A stretch of 64,000 nt of DNA. It comes from UBA5536 sp964592595. Lineage in GTDB: Bacteria > Bacteroidota > Bacteroidia > Bacteroidales > F082. This document shows positions 8,791 to 16,842 of the stretch, in pieces. The notes under the pieces were generated by a model, which did not search any database, was not told the DNA's origin, and saw only the letters and a list, made by a program, of their open reading frames with translations. The stretch spans positions 1-64,000 of the forward strand of contig CAZQFH010000013.1 in assembly GCA_964592595.1 (NCBI GenBank), written 5' to 3'. Numbering within the stretch: position 1 is the first letter of the stretch; the number at the start of each line of letters is the position of its first letter. The translations under genes were made by a program, and so were the position numbers.

Positions 8791-9144
8791 ATGAGAAATT
8801 TTAGAAATTTAAACGTTTGGATTTTAGGAATGGAAATTGTTAAGGATATCTATCTATTAACTAAAGATTTACCAGCTTATGAGCAATACGGATTAACAAA
8901 TCAAATTCGAAGAGCTGCGATTTCAATACCATCAAATATCGCAGAGGGTTCATCCAGAAAAACAAACCCAGATTTTGCCAGATTTCTCGAAGTTGCATTA
9001 GGTTCATCTTTTGAAATAGAAACTCAATTACTTATTGCAAATGAACTCAATTACCTTAAAATCGAGCAAACCAGTGATGTTCTTAATAAATTAAGCATCC
9101 TTCAAAAACAAGTAAACGCATTAATTACCAAAGTAAGAAGCTAG
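8791..9144 (+). CDS. Four-helix-bundle protein (S23/Avd-like family)
   Basis: Small all-helical protein of 117 residues with the family signature: an N-terminal LNVWILGMEIVKDIY helix, LPAYEQYGLTNQIRRAA and ISIPSNIAEGSSR, then FLEVALGSSFEIETQLLIA. The family was first seen as ORFs inserted in 23S rRNA genes and includes Avd of diversity-generating retroelements; its general role is unknown beyond nucleic-acid binding in Avd. I chose the ATG at 8791 because upstream codons read through the heptamer repeat. No reverse transcriptase or template repeat is nearby, so there is no sign of a complete retroelement. Confidence 0.85.
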   Translation: MRNFRNLNVWILGMEIVKDIYLLTKDLPAYEQYGLTNQIRRAAISIPSNIAEGSSRKTNPDFARFLEVALGSSFEIETQLLIANELNYLKIEQTSDVLNKLSILQKQVNALITKVRS

Positions 9145-9146
9145 CG

Positions 9147-9177
9147 GCCAATAGCCAATAGCCAAAAGCTAATAGCC
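9147..9177 (-). repeat. Inverted TTGGCTA array, right end of the insertion unit
   Basis: TAGCCAA repeats (reverse complement of the left array), exact over 9147-9165 and degenerate beyond, running up to the cysN start codon at 9179. They probably form part of the cysN translation initiation region. Confidence 0.8.
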
Positions 9178-9178
9178 T

Positions 9179-11092
9179 ATGACTAACATCCAACAATTCC
9201 TCAATCAGGATCAGGAAAAAGACTTGCTAAGATTGCTTACTGCCGGTTCGGTAGATGATGGAAAAAGTACTCTGATCGGACGGCTTTTGTTCGACAGTAA
9301 AAAGATTTATGAAGATCACCTTTCGGCTTTGGAGCGCGACAGTAAAAAAATCGGTCATGCCGGCGATAAAATTGATTATGCCCTGCTGCTCGACGGATTG
9401 AAAGCCGAGCGCGAACAAGGCATTACCATTGATGTGGCTTACCGTTATTTTAGCACAAACAAAAGGAAATTCATCATCGCCGACACTCCGGGTCATGAGC
9501 AATACACCCGCAATATGGTCACAGGAGCCAGCACTGCAAACCTGGCTATCATTCTGATTGATGCCCGCAAAGGTGTGATCACACAAACCAAACGACATAC
9601 TTTTCTGGTTTCATTGCTCGGTATTAAACATATTGTGCTGGCCGTGAACAAAATGGATTTGATGGACTACAGCCAGCAAGTTTTTGATCAGATCTGTAAG
9701 GATTACAAACAATTTACTACGCCACTTTCTATTCCAGATATCGAATTTATCCCGCTTTCGGCACTCAATGGTGATAATGTGGTGGATGCTTCTAATCATA
9801 TGCCTTGGTACAAAGGCAAAAGCCTACTCAGCTACCTCGAATCCGTTCATGTAGTTTCTGATCGCAATTTTGATGATTTCAGGTTACCTATTCAATATGT
9901 GCTTCGGCCAAGTCTCGATTTTAGGGGATTTTCTGGTAAAGTGGCTTCCGGAATCATTCGCAAAGGCGATCAGGTGATGAGTCTTCCTTCGCGAAAAACA
10001 GCTACTGTTACACGTGTCATAGGCTCGGACGGTGATACTGAACTGGCATTTCCACCTCAGGCTGTTACCATTACCTTATCGCACGAAATCGATCTTTCGA
10101 GAGGCGAAATGTTGGTGCATCCGGATAATCTTCCACGTATCGAGCGACAATTTGAAGCCATGCTCGTTTGGATGGACGAAGGTAAAATGGATCCTTACGC
10201 AAATTTTTTCCTTAAACAAACTACCCAAACTACACGTGCCCGCCTTGATCAGATCAAATACCGCATCGATGTAAATACACTCGAACAGCATCCCTCTGAT
10301 GCGTTTGAATTAAATGAAATCGGTCGGGTTGTGCTTACTACTAACAAACCTTTGCTTTTTGATCCATACCACAAAAACCATGAAACTGGCTCTTTTGTCC
10401 TGATTGATCCAATCACCAATAACACCTGCGCTGTTGGTATGATCATTGACAAAATGACTACTGACGATTTGTTTTCGCGCATCGCAGATCCTGAAACCAA
10501 ACGTTTGGTAGAAGGCGGCCAAAGTTTGATCAATGAAGATGAACTTCAACAACGTTATCGCCAAAAAGGTGTAACACTTTGGATAACAGGACTTCACGGA
10601 AGTGGTAAAAATTTACTGGCCTATACACTCGAACGTCAGCTGTTTGACAAAGGAGCCACAGTAGTTTTACTGGATGGAAGCACTGTTAGATCAGGCCTTT
10701 CAAAAGAATTGGATTATTCGCCAACCGACAGGGCAGAACATATGCGCCGCGTAGCCCATGTTTGTCGCATTTTAAACGATCAGGGTATCATCACGATTTG
10801 TTCCTTTATATCACCCAAATCCGAAATCCGCGAACAAGTAGCCGAAATCATCGGAAAAGATCGTTTCAAACTACTATTTATGGATGCCAGCATGGATTAT
10901 TGCAGAAAAAATAAACCCGAACGCTACGAAAAAGCAGACCAAAATCTGATCAAACATATTCCGGGCGTTGACGAAATTTACGAAAAACCAGTCCATTCTG
11001 ACATAAATTTAAATCCTGATAATGAATCCAATATAACATATATTTTAAAATTTCTGGAACAGGAAGGGATTTTTCCCATACTTAAGGAATAA
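9179..11092 (+). CDS. cysN: Bifunctional sulfate adenylyltransferase subunit 1 / APS kinase-like fusion
   Basis: The N-terminal part (about 1-440) is the CysN GTPase of ATP sulfurylase, with G1 GSVDDGKST at 23-31, DTPGHEQYTRNM from 102 and NKMD at 157-160, followed by EF-Tu-like beta-barrels. The C-terminal part (about 465-637) is an APS-kinase fold, giving the CysNC arrangement that would make PAPS. The kinase motifs are altered: the P-loop reads GLHGSGKN at 471-478 (family GLSGSGKS/T), and LDGDNVR is LDGSTVR at 498-504. The loss of the P-loop hydroxyl and of the Asp suggest weak or no APS kinase activity, though the frame is intact. It pairs with cysD upstream. Confidence 0.93.
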   Translation: MTNIQQFLNQDQEKDLLRLLTAGSVDDGKSTLIGRLLFDSKKIYEDHLSALERDSKKIGHAGDKIDYALLLDGLKAEREQGITIDVAYRYFSTNKRKFIIADTPGHEQYTRNMVTGASTANLAIILIDARKGVITQTKRHTFLVSLLGIKHIVLAVNKMDLMDYSQQVFDQICKDYKQFTTPLSIPDIEFIPLSALNGDNVVDASNHMPWYKGKSLLSYLESVHVVSDRNFDDFRLPIQYVLRPSLDFRGFSGKVASGIIRKGDQVMSLPSRKTATVTRVIGSDGDTELAFPPQAVTITLSHEIDLSRGEMLVHPDNLPRIERQFEAMLVWMDEGKMDPYANFFLKQTTQTTRARLDQIKYRIDVNTLEQHPSDAFELNEIGRVVLTTNKPLLFDPYHKNHETGSFVLIDPITNNTCAVGMIIDKMTTDDLFSRIADPETKRLVEGGQSLINEDELQQRYRQKGVTLWITGLHGSGKNLLAYTLERQLFDKGATVVLLDGSTVRSGLSKELDYSPTDRAEHMRRVAHVCRILNDQGIITICSFISPKSEIREQVAEIIGKDRFKLLFMDASMDYCRKNKPERYEKADQNLIKHIPGVDEIYEKPVHSDINLNPDNESNITYILKFLEQEGIFPILKE

Positions 11093-11154
11093 AACAGGAA
11101 TCCGGAAATCTATTATTTTTACAAATTATTTTTTAAACGCAAAAACTCACGATT

Positions 11155-12135
11155 ATGTCAACAAAAAAAGGCCCTGTAAGTGAATTTATCACCCATCATT
11201 ACCGCCACTTTAATGCTGCAGCATTGATTGATGCCGCCAAAGGATATGAAGCGCATCTTAATGAAGGAGGCAAAATGATGATTACGCTGGCCGGCGCAAT
11301 GAGTACAGCCGAGCTTGGTGTTAGTCTTGCCGAAATGATCCGTCAGGACAAAGTGCAGATTATTTCCTGCACAGGTGCCAATCTGGAAGAAGATTTGATG
11401 AACCTTGTTGCCCATAATCATTACAAGCGTGTTCCAAATTATCGCGACCTGAGCCCGAAAGAAGAATGGGAACTGCTCGAAAACGGATTCAATCGCGTTA
11501 CGGATACCTGCATTCCGGAAGAAGAAGCTTTCAGGCGCTTGCAGCAACATATTTTCAAAATTTGGAAAGAGGCCGAAAGCAAGGGTGAACGCTATTTTCC
11601 GCATGAATATATGTATAAAATGCTGCTATCCGGTGTGTTAGAACAATACCACGAAATTGATCCAAAAAACTCCTGGATGCTGGCTGCAGCTCAAAAGAAT
11701 ATCCCAATTATCGTACCCGGATGGGAAGATTCAACGATGGGAAATATCTTCGCTTCCTATTGCATCAAAGGTGAATTGAAATCAACTACCATGAAAAGTG
11801 GTATTGATTATATGGTTTGGCTGGCCAACTGGTACCGCAATAATTCTGCTGGCAAAGGCGTGGGATTTTTCCAGATTGGTGGCGGAATAGCCGGTGATTT
11901 TCCTATTTGTGTAGTACCCATGATGTATCAGGATTTGGAATGGACTGATGTGCCTTTTTGGTCATATTTCTGTCAGATTTCTGATTCAACAACAAGCTAT
12001 GGAAGCTATTCAGGGGCTGTACCAAACGAAAAAATCACCTGGGGAAAACTTGATATCAACACACCAAAATACATCATCGAATCAGATGCTACCATTGTAG
12101 CACCGCTGATTTTTGCGTACCTGTTAGCTTGGTAA
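11155..12135 (+). CDS. Deoxyhypusine synthase family protein
   Basis: The 326-residue protein has the deoxyhypusine/homospermidine synthase fold. NAD-binding segments are visible (ITLAGAMSTAELG, IISCTGANLEEDL, GFFQIGGGIAGDFPI), and the catalytic lysine of the family is in the C-terminal EKITWGKLDI block (the human enzyme has SWGKIR). The family transfers the aminobutyl group of spermidine through an imine on that Lys. Bacteria lack eIF5A, so the acceptor is not the eukaryotic one; bacterial homologues include homospermidine synthases. It lies 62 nt after cysN on the same strand and may be cotranscribed. Substrate unknown. Confidence 0.85.
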   Translation: MSTKKGPVSEFITHHYRHFNAAALIDAAKGYEAHLNEGGKMMITLAGAMSTAELGVSLAEMIRQDKVQIISCTGANLEEDLMNLVAHNHYKRVPNYRDLSPKEEWELLENGFNRVTDTCIPEEEAFRRLQQHIFKIWKEAESKGERYFPHEYMYKMLLSGVLEQYHEIDPKNSWMLAAAQKNIPIIVPGWEDSTMGNIFASYCIKGELKSTTMKSGIDYMVWLANWYRNNSAGKGVGFFQIGGGIAGDFPICVVPMMYQDLEWTDVPFWSYFCQISDSTTSYGSYSGAVPNEKITWGKLDINTPKYIIESDATIVAPLIFAYLLAW

Positions 12136-12155
12136 GTTTAAAATTACTCCAGAAA

Positions 12156-13289
12156 CTAAGCCATCGGCAAACTTATCCAGAAAACCGTTTTTTCAGTCGA
12201 ATTTGAAACAAAAGAAACTTTACCTCCCAGGTACTGTTCTGTAAACATTTTTATGCTGTAAGTTCCAATTCCTCTGGCTTCTCCTTTGGTTGAAAAAGAT
12301 CGTTGAAATATTTGAAGCTGAATATCCTGCGTCATAATGGTATCATTTTTAACTGAAATGATCACTTCATTATTGTTTGCAGTTTTAAAACCAATCTGCA
12401 CCTGTTGATTAGGTTTTGAAGCTTCAACAGCATTCTTCAAAAGATTTAATAAAACCCGTTTTAGGAGTACCGGATCAGTGTTAAAACTTAACTTTTCATG
12501 CGCATTCACAAAAACTATCGTGATGGTTTTAGCAACCTGATGATGAGCTATCTGTTGAACGGTTTCAGTAATCAAATTATTGAGATCAACAGCTTTCTTA
12601 TTCACTTTCAACTCACCTCTTTCGGCAGCAAGTAATTGCCTTTGCGAAATAATTTCTTCGATCAAAACATCACTTAATCGAGATGCTATGGTAAGGTATT
12701 CTTTATGCTCGGCCGGATCGTCCGACATCTCCATAAATTCAATAAATCCTCTTAATCCCCCTGCTGTATTGATGATATCATGAAAAAACAAGCGTTCCAA
12801 AATTTGCCTTCTCTTTTCATCGCTAAGATCCTCAAATGAAAGTACTACAAAGCGTTTGTTCTGGTATTCGAATGGTGAAGCAGTAACTTTAAAATCGTAT
12901 GATACTTCTTTATCTCCCTGATTAGCAGTTATTCTGCACTCATTCACCGTTTTATTATTTGTGTTTAAACAATCAAGAATGGCATTAACAGCTCCGCAAA
13001 CACGGCAAGCTTTTGATGTGCCACATCCACCCGGCATTTCATGAGCATGAATGCAATTGATCAGTTCGCCAGGACGTAATCCCAAAACTTCCTCAAAATC
13101 TTTGAATCCCATTGCCTCAAGCAAAGGTCTATTGCCATAAACCACTTGGCGTTGTTGGTTGAGTACAGCAGCAATAAAAGGTAAAGCATTGATAAGCTCA
13201 TTCACCTGACCAAAACCTGTAAACAAATTGTAATCATGCATTACAGCTTCATGATCAGCCCTTGCGGCGGGAGCAAAAAAAGTATCCAT
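12156..13289 (-). CDS. PAS-domain sensor histidine kinase with cysteine cluster
   Basis: The 377-residue protein has no membrane segment. An N-terminal PAS domain (about 32-150) carries four closely spaced cysteines (79, 89, 95, 98; pattern C-x9-C-x5-C-x2-C) with histidines at 81 and 83. This is a known arrangement in some PAS kinases and plausible for metal or redox sensing. The phospho-acceptor helix has LFFHDIINTAGG (His 169), then the ATPase domain has NLLKNAVEA and a G-box with GIGTYSIKMF. No response regulator is adjacent. It sits at the end of a minus-strand run with a small membrane protein, a PepSY protein and a lipoprotein, but a TATATTTG box at 13318-13325 suggests its own promoter. 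Confidence 0.85.
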   Translation of the reverse strand: MDTFFAPAARADHEAVMHDYNLFTGFGQVNELINALPFIAAVLNQQRQVVYGNRPLLEAMGFKDFEEVLGLRPGELINCIHAHEMPGGCGTSKACRVCGAVNAILDCLNTNNKTVNECRITANQGDKEVSYDFKVTASPFEYQNKRFVVLSFEDLSDEKRRQILERLFFHDIINTAGGLRGFIEFMEMSDDPAEHKEYLTIASRLSDVLIEEIISQRQLLAAERGELKVNKKAVDLNNLITETVQQIAHHQVAKTITIVFVNAHEKLSFNTDPVLLKRVLLNLLKNAVEASKPNQQVQIGFKTANNNEVIISVKNDTIMTQDIQLQIFQRSFSTKGEARGIGTYSIKMFTEQYLGGKVSFVSNSTEKTVFWISLPMA

Positions 13290-13305
13290 AGCTAAGTGAG
13301 TTTTA

Positions 13306-13476
13306 TTACTTACGTAACAAATATACCACTATAATAGCTGATAAAGGACTAAATATGAAAGAAATAAAAAATAATCCTTGTTTACCAACCCGGCACGATT
13401 TACCGTATTGTTCAGATATTACGAGTGCTATCACATACCAAACAAGAAATAATATGCCTATCCACAATCCTGTCAT
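13306..13476 (-). CDS. Small membrane protein, 56 residues
   Basis: An intact ATG-to-TAA frame of 56 codons, starting with MTGLWIGILF and ending VVYLLRK. Two hydrophobic stretches (about 3-20 and 35-53) are separated by a short polar loop with one Cys, giving a hairpin topology. It begins 3 nt after the stop codon of the PepSY gene, which strongly suggests translational coupling and a real gene. I do not recognise the family; the PepSY context suggests an accessory subunit of that membrane protein. Confidence 0.65.
   Translation of the reverse strand: MTGLWIGILFLVWYVIALVISEQYGKSCRVGKQGLFFISFIFSPLSAIIVVYLLRK
13318..13325 (-). promoter_or_regulatory. Possible promoter -7 element for the PAS kinase gene
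   Basis: TATATTTG on the minus strand, a match to TAnnTTTG, 29 nt upstream of the kinase start and overlapping the end of the small membrane protein gene. The -33 side is weak. Confidence 0.4.
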
Positions 13477-13479
13477 AAG

Positions 13480-14034
13480 TTAGTAAAGGTAATAAATAAT
13501 GAATAAAACAGGAATGATGATACCGAGCAAAGTGAGCCAGGCACCTCGTGCAGTGATGCCATCAGCTCCTCTTGGAATTAACAAACCACTCAACGCCAAC
13601 AAAATAAGTGCACCTGCATAAATATCTGAAATCCAAGTCCAATGAATGCTTGGATTATAATGCAGATAATTCATTTCCCTGAACATTAACCTTTTGCGTG
13701 TGATATCGATAGAACCCTCACCAGATTCCTGATCAAGCACAGCTATGCCACCATTCAAAAACACTTTCAAATAATCCGGATAAGGATAATAATGCTTGCG
13801 ATAATCATCTGCAACACCATATTTTTCGAGTATTTGAAGCACTTGTGACTTATTTAATTTACCCGAAACAGGTGCTTCCTGAATACTTTCGGAAATGATA
13901 ACATAATTTGGATTCCAATCGTGACGGTGGTTGATTGCTATACCTGAAAGGGCATAAATCACTGTCATTCCAAAAAAAAGATAACCGAAATCACGATGCA
14001 ATGCACGATTCCATTTTCTCCACTTAAAGGGCAT
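13480..14034 (-). CDS. PepSY-type membrane protein
   Basis: The 184-residue protein resembles PepSY-associated transmembrane proteins. The N-terminal helix follows RALHRDFGYLF and contains TVIYALSGIAINHRHDW. A PepSY-like soluble segment spans about 50-120, then HYNPSIHW precedes two more membrane helices ending in LLGIIIPVLFIIYYLY. His residues at both membrane edges are characteristic of the family, which is often found in iron or redox contexts. It lies 18 nt downstream of the OB-fold-like lipoprotein gene and just upstream of the 56-residue membrane protein, so the three probably form one operon. Confidence 0.75.
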   Translation of the reverse strand: MPFKWRKWNRALHRDFGYLFFGMTVIYALSGIAINHRHDWNPNYVIISESIQEAPVSGKLNKSQVLQILEKYGVADDYRKHYYPYPDYLKVFLNGGIAVLDQESGEGSIDITRKRLMFREMNYLHYNPSIHWTWISDIYAGALILLALSGLLIPRGADGITARGAWLTLLGIIIPVLFIIYYLY

Positions 14035-14052
14035 AGCTCAGCAGGTAATTGA

Positions 14053-14640
14053 TTATTGTTGATCTTCTATCACTTCAAAGGAAGTGCAAACAATGGAATA
14101 AAAAGAAAGCTTGTCGGTTCCTTCTTCGGCCATCATCTCACGATAATCTGAAATTTTTTCCATTGCAGGGTCATCCAAATGCACTCCGGCAGCACGTTCC
14201 TCTTCGGTCATAGGTTCGCCGCCACCCAAATGACGAGTTTCATCAATACCTGCTATCACTTCTTCTTCCCATTCGCGCAGGTATTCTTCATCAACGATCA
14301 TTTCGTCAACAATACCGATTATTTTAAAATCGTAGCCTTCGTATTCGCTGTTAAAGGCCGGTACGCCTTCGCCTGAAGTAATTTTTACTCTTCCCTCTTC
14401 CTCAACATCAATCAAAAACAGTTTCTTTCCATCGTGCTTGCAGATATGATCTGTTGTTCCGGTTATGATTACTTCCTTGCCAACAAGTTCCGCGGCTTTT
14501 TCATCAAAACTTCCTACTGTGATTACAATTGGTTCTTCAGCAACTCTTGTTTGTGCTGCATTTTCAACTGTTGTCTCAGTTTGATTTTGGCAGGCAACAA
14601 AAAATATTGCTACCACAGCCATTAAAAAAAATTTTTTCAT
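14053..14640 (-). CDS. Lipoprotein with OB-fold-like domain
   Basis: A lipoprotein signal (MKKFFLMAVVAIFFVACQ, lipobox Cys 17) is followed by a short linker and a domain of about 80 residues: ELVGKEVIITGTTDHICKHDGKKLFLID through YDFKIIGIVDEM. Its strand pattern resembles small OB-folds in periplasmic proteins. An acidic C-terminal region follows. A CKH motif within the OB-like part is a candidate metal or heme contact, but this is inference. It is the first gene of a probable operon with the PepSY gene; a TAATTTTG box lies at 14673-14680. Confidence 0.7.
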   Translation of the reverse strand: MKKFFLMAVVAIFFVACQNQTETTVENAAQTRVAEEPIVITVGSFDEKAAELVGKEVIITGTTDHICKHDGKKLFLIDVEEEGRVKITSGEGVPAFNSEYEGYDFKIIGIVDEMIVDEEYLREWEEEVIAGIDETRHLGGGEPMTEEERAAGVHLDDPAMEKISDYREMMAEEGTDKLSFYSIVCTSFEVIEDQQ

Positions 14641-14672
14641 AGTATTCTCCTTTGTTCTTGGTTTTGTAGCGA

Positions 14673-14680
14673 CAAAATTA
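14673..14680 (-). promoter_or_regulatory. Promoter -7 element for the OB-fold lipoprotein operon
   Basis: TAATTTTG on the minus strand (TAnnTTTG consensus), 33 nt upstream of the lipoprotein start codon. Confidence 0.5.
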
Positions 14681-14757
14681 ACAATTCTTGCAAGCTTCTT
14701 GCTGCTTTAAAGTTGGGTTTTTAGGATATAAAAATTGATATATCTCAGTAAAAAAAA

Positions 14758-16278
14758 TTAATCAGGCATAATAACATCTTCGTCCAGGATGTTTTCGCCA
14801 TCGTATTTGCGCTCTATTCCATTGGAATAACTGATTATCAGAATTAAAATTCCATCTTCATGATAGCGTTTCCAGTCACCATTTTTACGCCCCATCACAT
14901 AATTTCCTGTTTCCCGGATTTTGCCGTCGGGATAATAAAAAATGTGTGTGCCATTGGGATTATCATCCACAAAACGTCCTTCAAAAGCAAGTTGGCCATT
15001 ATTGTAGGTATATTTCCAATTGCCATTGCGCATGCCTGATGAATAATCGCCTTCCATGCGCATATCCCCGGTTTCGTAGAACCATGTGCCTTCTTCCAAG
15101 CCTTCGATATAGTCACCTTGTGTAATGATTTTTCCTTTTGGGCTGTATTCTGTTGTAATGCCATCGAGCAGACCATTGAGGTAATTTTCTTCGCGCAGGA
15201 GTTTTCCATCACTGTAATACCACTTCCATAAACCCACGGGGCGTCCTTGTTCGTCGTAACTTCCTTTTTGTTCAAGTATGCCATTTGGATGAAAAAATTC
15301 CCATTCGCCATTTCGCTCATTATCTTTATAATTTCCCTGTGCTTTGAGTGAACCATCCGGATAATAAAGCTTCCAAAAGCCTTGCCGCTGTCCATTGGCA
15401 GCTATAATGCCTTCTGCTATCAACTGACCATTTTTGAAGGTAAATGATTTTTCAACATTTCCTTCCTCGTCAAATTCTCGACGGATACCTTCTGCCACGC
15501 CATCGCGATAGGTAGCTTCAACTTTTACCTTTCCGTTAGGATAATAATCGCGTCGCATTTCGAGCAAAGCCAGTTCGCCGGCATCATCCACTTTCTCGCC
15601 ATCCTGGTATTTAACAATTTCTTTCAAATTACCTGATAAATCATAGGTTTTAAAAAATCCATGTTTTAGGCCATGCCGGTAAACACCTTCTTCTCTCAAC
15701 TCGCCTGTTTCATAAAACCATTTCCAACGGCCATGTCGTTTTTTATCGCTGTCGTATCTGTTAATTCGCTCACGATCAACAATAAAACCTTTTTGATAAG
15801 TTATCAACTCTATGATGTTTCCGGTAGTGTCAAAATGACGGGCTATTCCGCTTTCGAAACCTTGATCGAAAGGAATCAGTTGTAAAGTTCTTCCTTTATA
15901 ATCAATGCGTTCGCTTAAACCATTTTTAACATCCGATTCAAAACGTTCTATCAAAATATCGTTAGCAAAATAGGTTCGCCGTTCGCCATGTTTCAATCCT
16001 TCTTTGTAGGTGATTTCGAGCGTTAGTTTACCGGTTTCATCATAAAATCTCCATAAACTATCCAGTTTGAAATTTTTCCTGTTTCCTTCAGATTTAAGGA
16101 TTCCAACTTCATAAAAAGTACGCCAATAGCCATCAGGCTGACCATTTACAAGGATTCCTTCACTCGATTTTTGACCATTTGGATAATAAAAAGTAACTGT
16201 TGAATCAACTGACTGAGCGATTATATCAAGCTGATAAGCAGCAAAGAAAAGAAGTAAAACAAACCAATACTTCCTCAT
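14758..16278 (-). CDS. MORN-repeat (YwqK-type) secreted protein
   Basis: The 506-residue protein has an N-terminal signal peptide (MRKYWFVLLLFFAAYQLDIIAQ) and then well over a dozen MORN-like repeats of about 23 residues, with the recurrent pattern YYPNGK, then GxYxxGxxxGxWxxY. Such repeats form an elongated beta-hairpin ribbon. The YwqK name comes from a Bacillus antitoxin but most Bacteroidota members, like this one, are exported repeat proteins of unknown role. No T9SS sorting domain is visible at the C-terminus. It starts 1 nt after the stop of the upstream lipoprotein gene and is the last gene of the nadA run. Confidence 0.85.
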   Translation of the reverse strand: MRKYWFVLLLFFAAYQLDIIAQSVDSTVTFYYPNGQKSSEGILVNGQPDGYWRTFYEVGILKSEGNRKNFKLDSLWRFYDETGKLTLEITYKEGLKHGERRTYFANDILIERFESDVKNGLSERIDYKGRTLQLIPFDQGFESGIARHFDTTGNIIELITYQKGFIVDRERINRYDSDKKRHGRWKWFYETGELREEGVYRHGLKHGFFKTYDLSGNLKEIVKYQDGEKVDDAGELALLEMRRDYYPNGKVKVEATYRDGVAEGIRREFDEEGNVEKSFTFKNGQLIAEGIIAANGQRQGFWKLYYPDGSLKAQGNYKDNERNGEWEFFHPNGILEQKGSYDEQGRPVGLWKWYYSDGKLLREENYLNGLLDGITTEYSPKGKIITQGDYIEGLEEGTWFYETGDMRMEGDYSSGMRNGNWKYTYNNGQLAFEGRFVDDNPNGTHIFYYPDGKIRETGNYVMGRKNGDWKRYHEDGILILIISYSNGIERKYDGENILDEDVIMPD

Positions 16279-16279
16279 T

Positions 16280-16834
16280 TTAATTTTCTCTTGTTGGCGT
16301 TACTTTACGTCCGGGTGCCACACGTTCCTTTTTATCCAACTTAAAAATATGATCTCTTTTTACCTTTAAAAGTGCCTTTTCGCTACCTGGTTTCAGGTAA
16401 TAAGTTAAAGAGTCATAAGTCACCTTTCCAAAACGATCTTTCCATTCCAGTGCAGAAATCTGGTAATTTTTTCGCGGATTTAAGACAAATTTAAGGTTTC
16501 TGTTGTCGCCGGCTTCAAAAGCAACATCCAGCGAATTTGAAATAGCATTTTCACAAACTCCGGGCGTGTTTTTTTTAATTTGAATAATTTCGATATAGCG
16601 GCCATTTTCAAACTGAATCTCTCCACTGGCAATTTTTGTTTCGTCGTAGGTGAGGTTACGCTGCAAAACAATGGGATGTGAGTTATAAAATTGTACCTCA
16701 TTGATATTCAAACTATCACTTTCCACTTTCTGACGAATCTGCTGTGTAAAAACAATTGTTTTAGGAGAACAGGAAGGCAATAATATGCTAAAAAGCAAAA
16801 TAATAGCTGTTAGAGAATAGCATAACCGTTTCAT
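16280..16834 (-). CDS. Hypothetical lipoprotein
   Basis: The 184-residue protein starts with a lipoprotein signal whose Cys is residue 22 (FSILLPSCS). The remainder is predicted beta-rich and soluble, ending in a basic Lys/Arg-rich tail. I do not recognise the family. The ATG at 16834 is preferred over the TTG six bases upstream. It begins 8 nt after the nadA stop and ends 1 nt before the MORN gene, so it may act with the MORN protein in the envelope. Confidence 0.75.
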   Translation of the reverse strand: MKRLCYSLTAIILLFSILLPSCSPKTIVFTQQIRQKVESDSLNINEVQFYNSHPIVLQRNLTYDETKIASGEIQFENGRYIEIIQIKKNTPGVCENAISNSLDVAFEAGDNRNLKFVLNPRKNYQISALEWKDRFGKVTYDSLTYYLKPGSEKALLKVKRDHIFKLDKKERVAPGRKVTPTREN

Positions 16835-16842
16835 AGGCAATT

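Larger units (their letters stand above)
8731..9178 (+). mobile_element. Four-helix-bundle insertion unit between cysD and cysN, bounded by inverted heptamer arrays
   Basis: The 448 nt between the cysD stop and the cysN start hold one small gene bounded by short repeat arrays. On the left, TTGGCTA is repeated three times with a fourth partial copy (8734-8759). On the right, the reverse complement TAGCCAA is repeated at 9147-9165 with degenerate copies up to 9177. The 19-nt segments at 8734-8752 and 9147-9165 are perfect reverse complements. This could form a long stem around the gene or be the ends of a mobile unit. No transposase or target duplication is visible. I infer an insertion into an operon that otherwise would be contiguous. 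Confidence 0.55.

Noticed and set aside
8731..9178. Diversity-generating retroelement with the four-helix-bundle gene as Avd
   Set aside because: There is no reverse transcriptase and no template/variable repeat pair in the region.
14758..16278. Tandem repeats in DNA suggesting CRISPR or satellite
   Set aside because: The repetition is explained by protein MORN repeats in one reading frame and is degenerate at DNA level. No CRISPR-type repeat-spacer array was found anywhere in the window.
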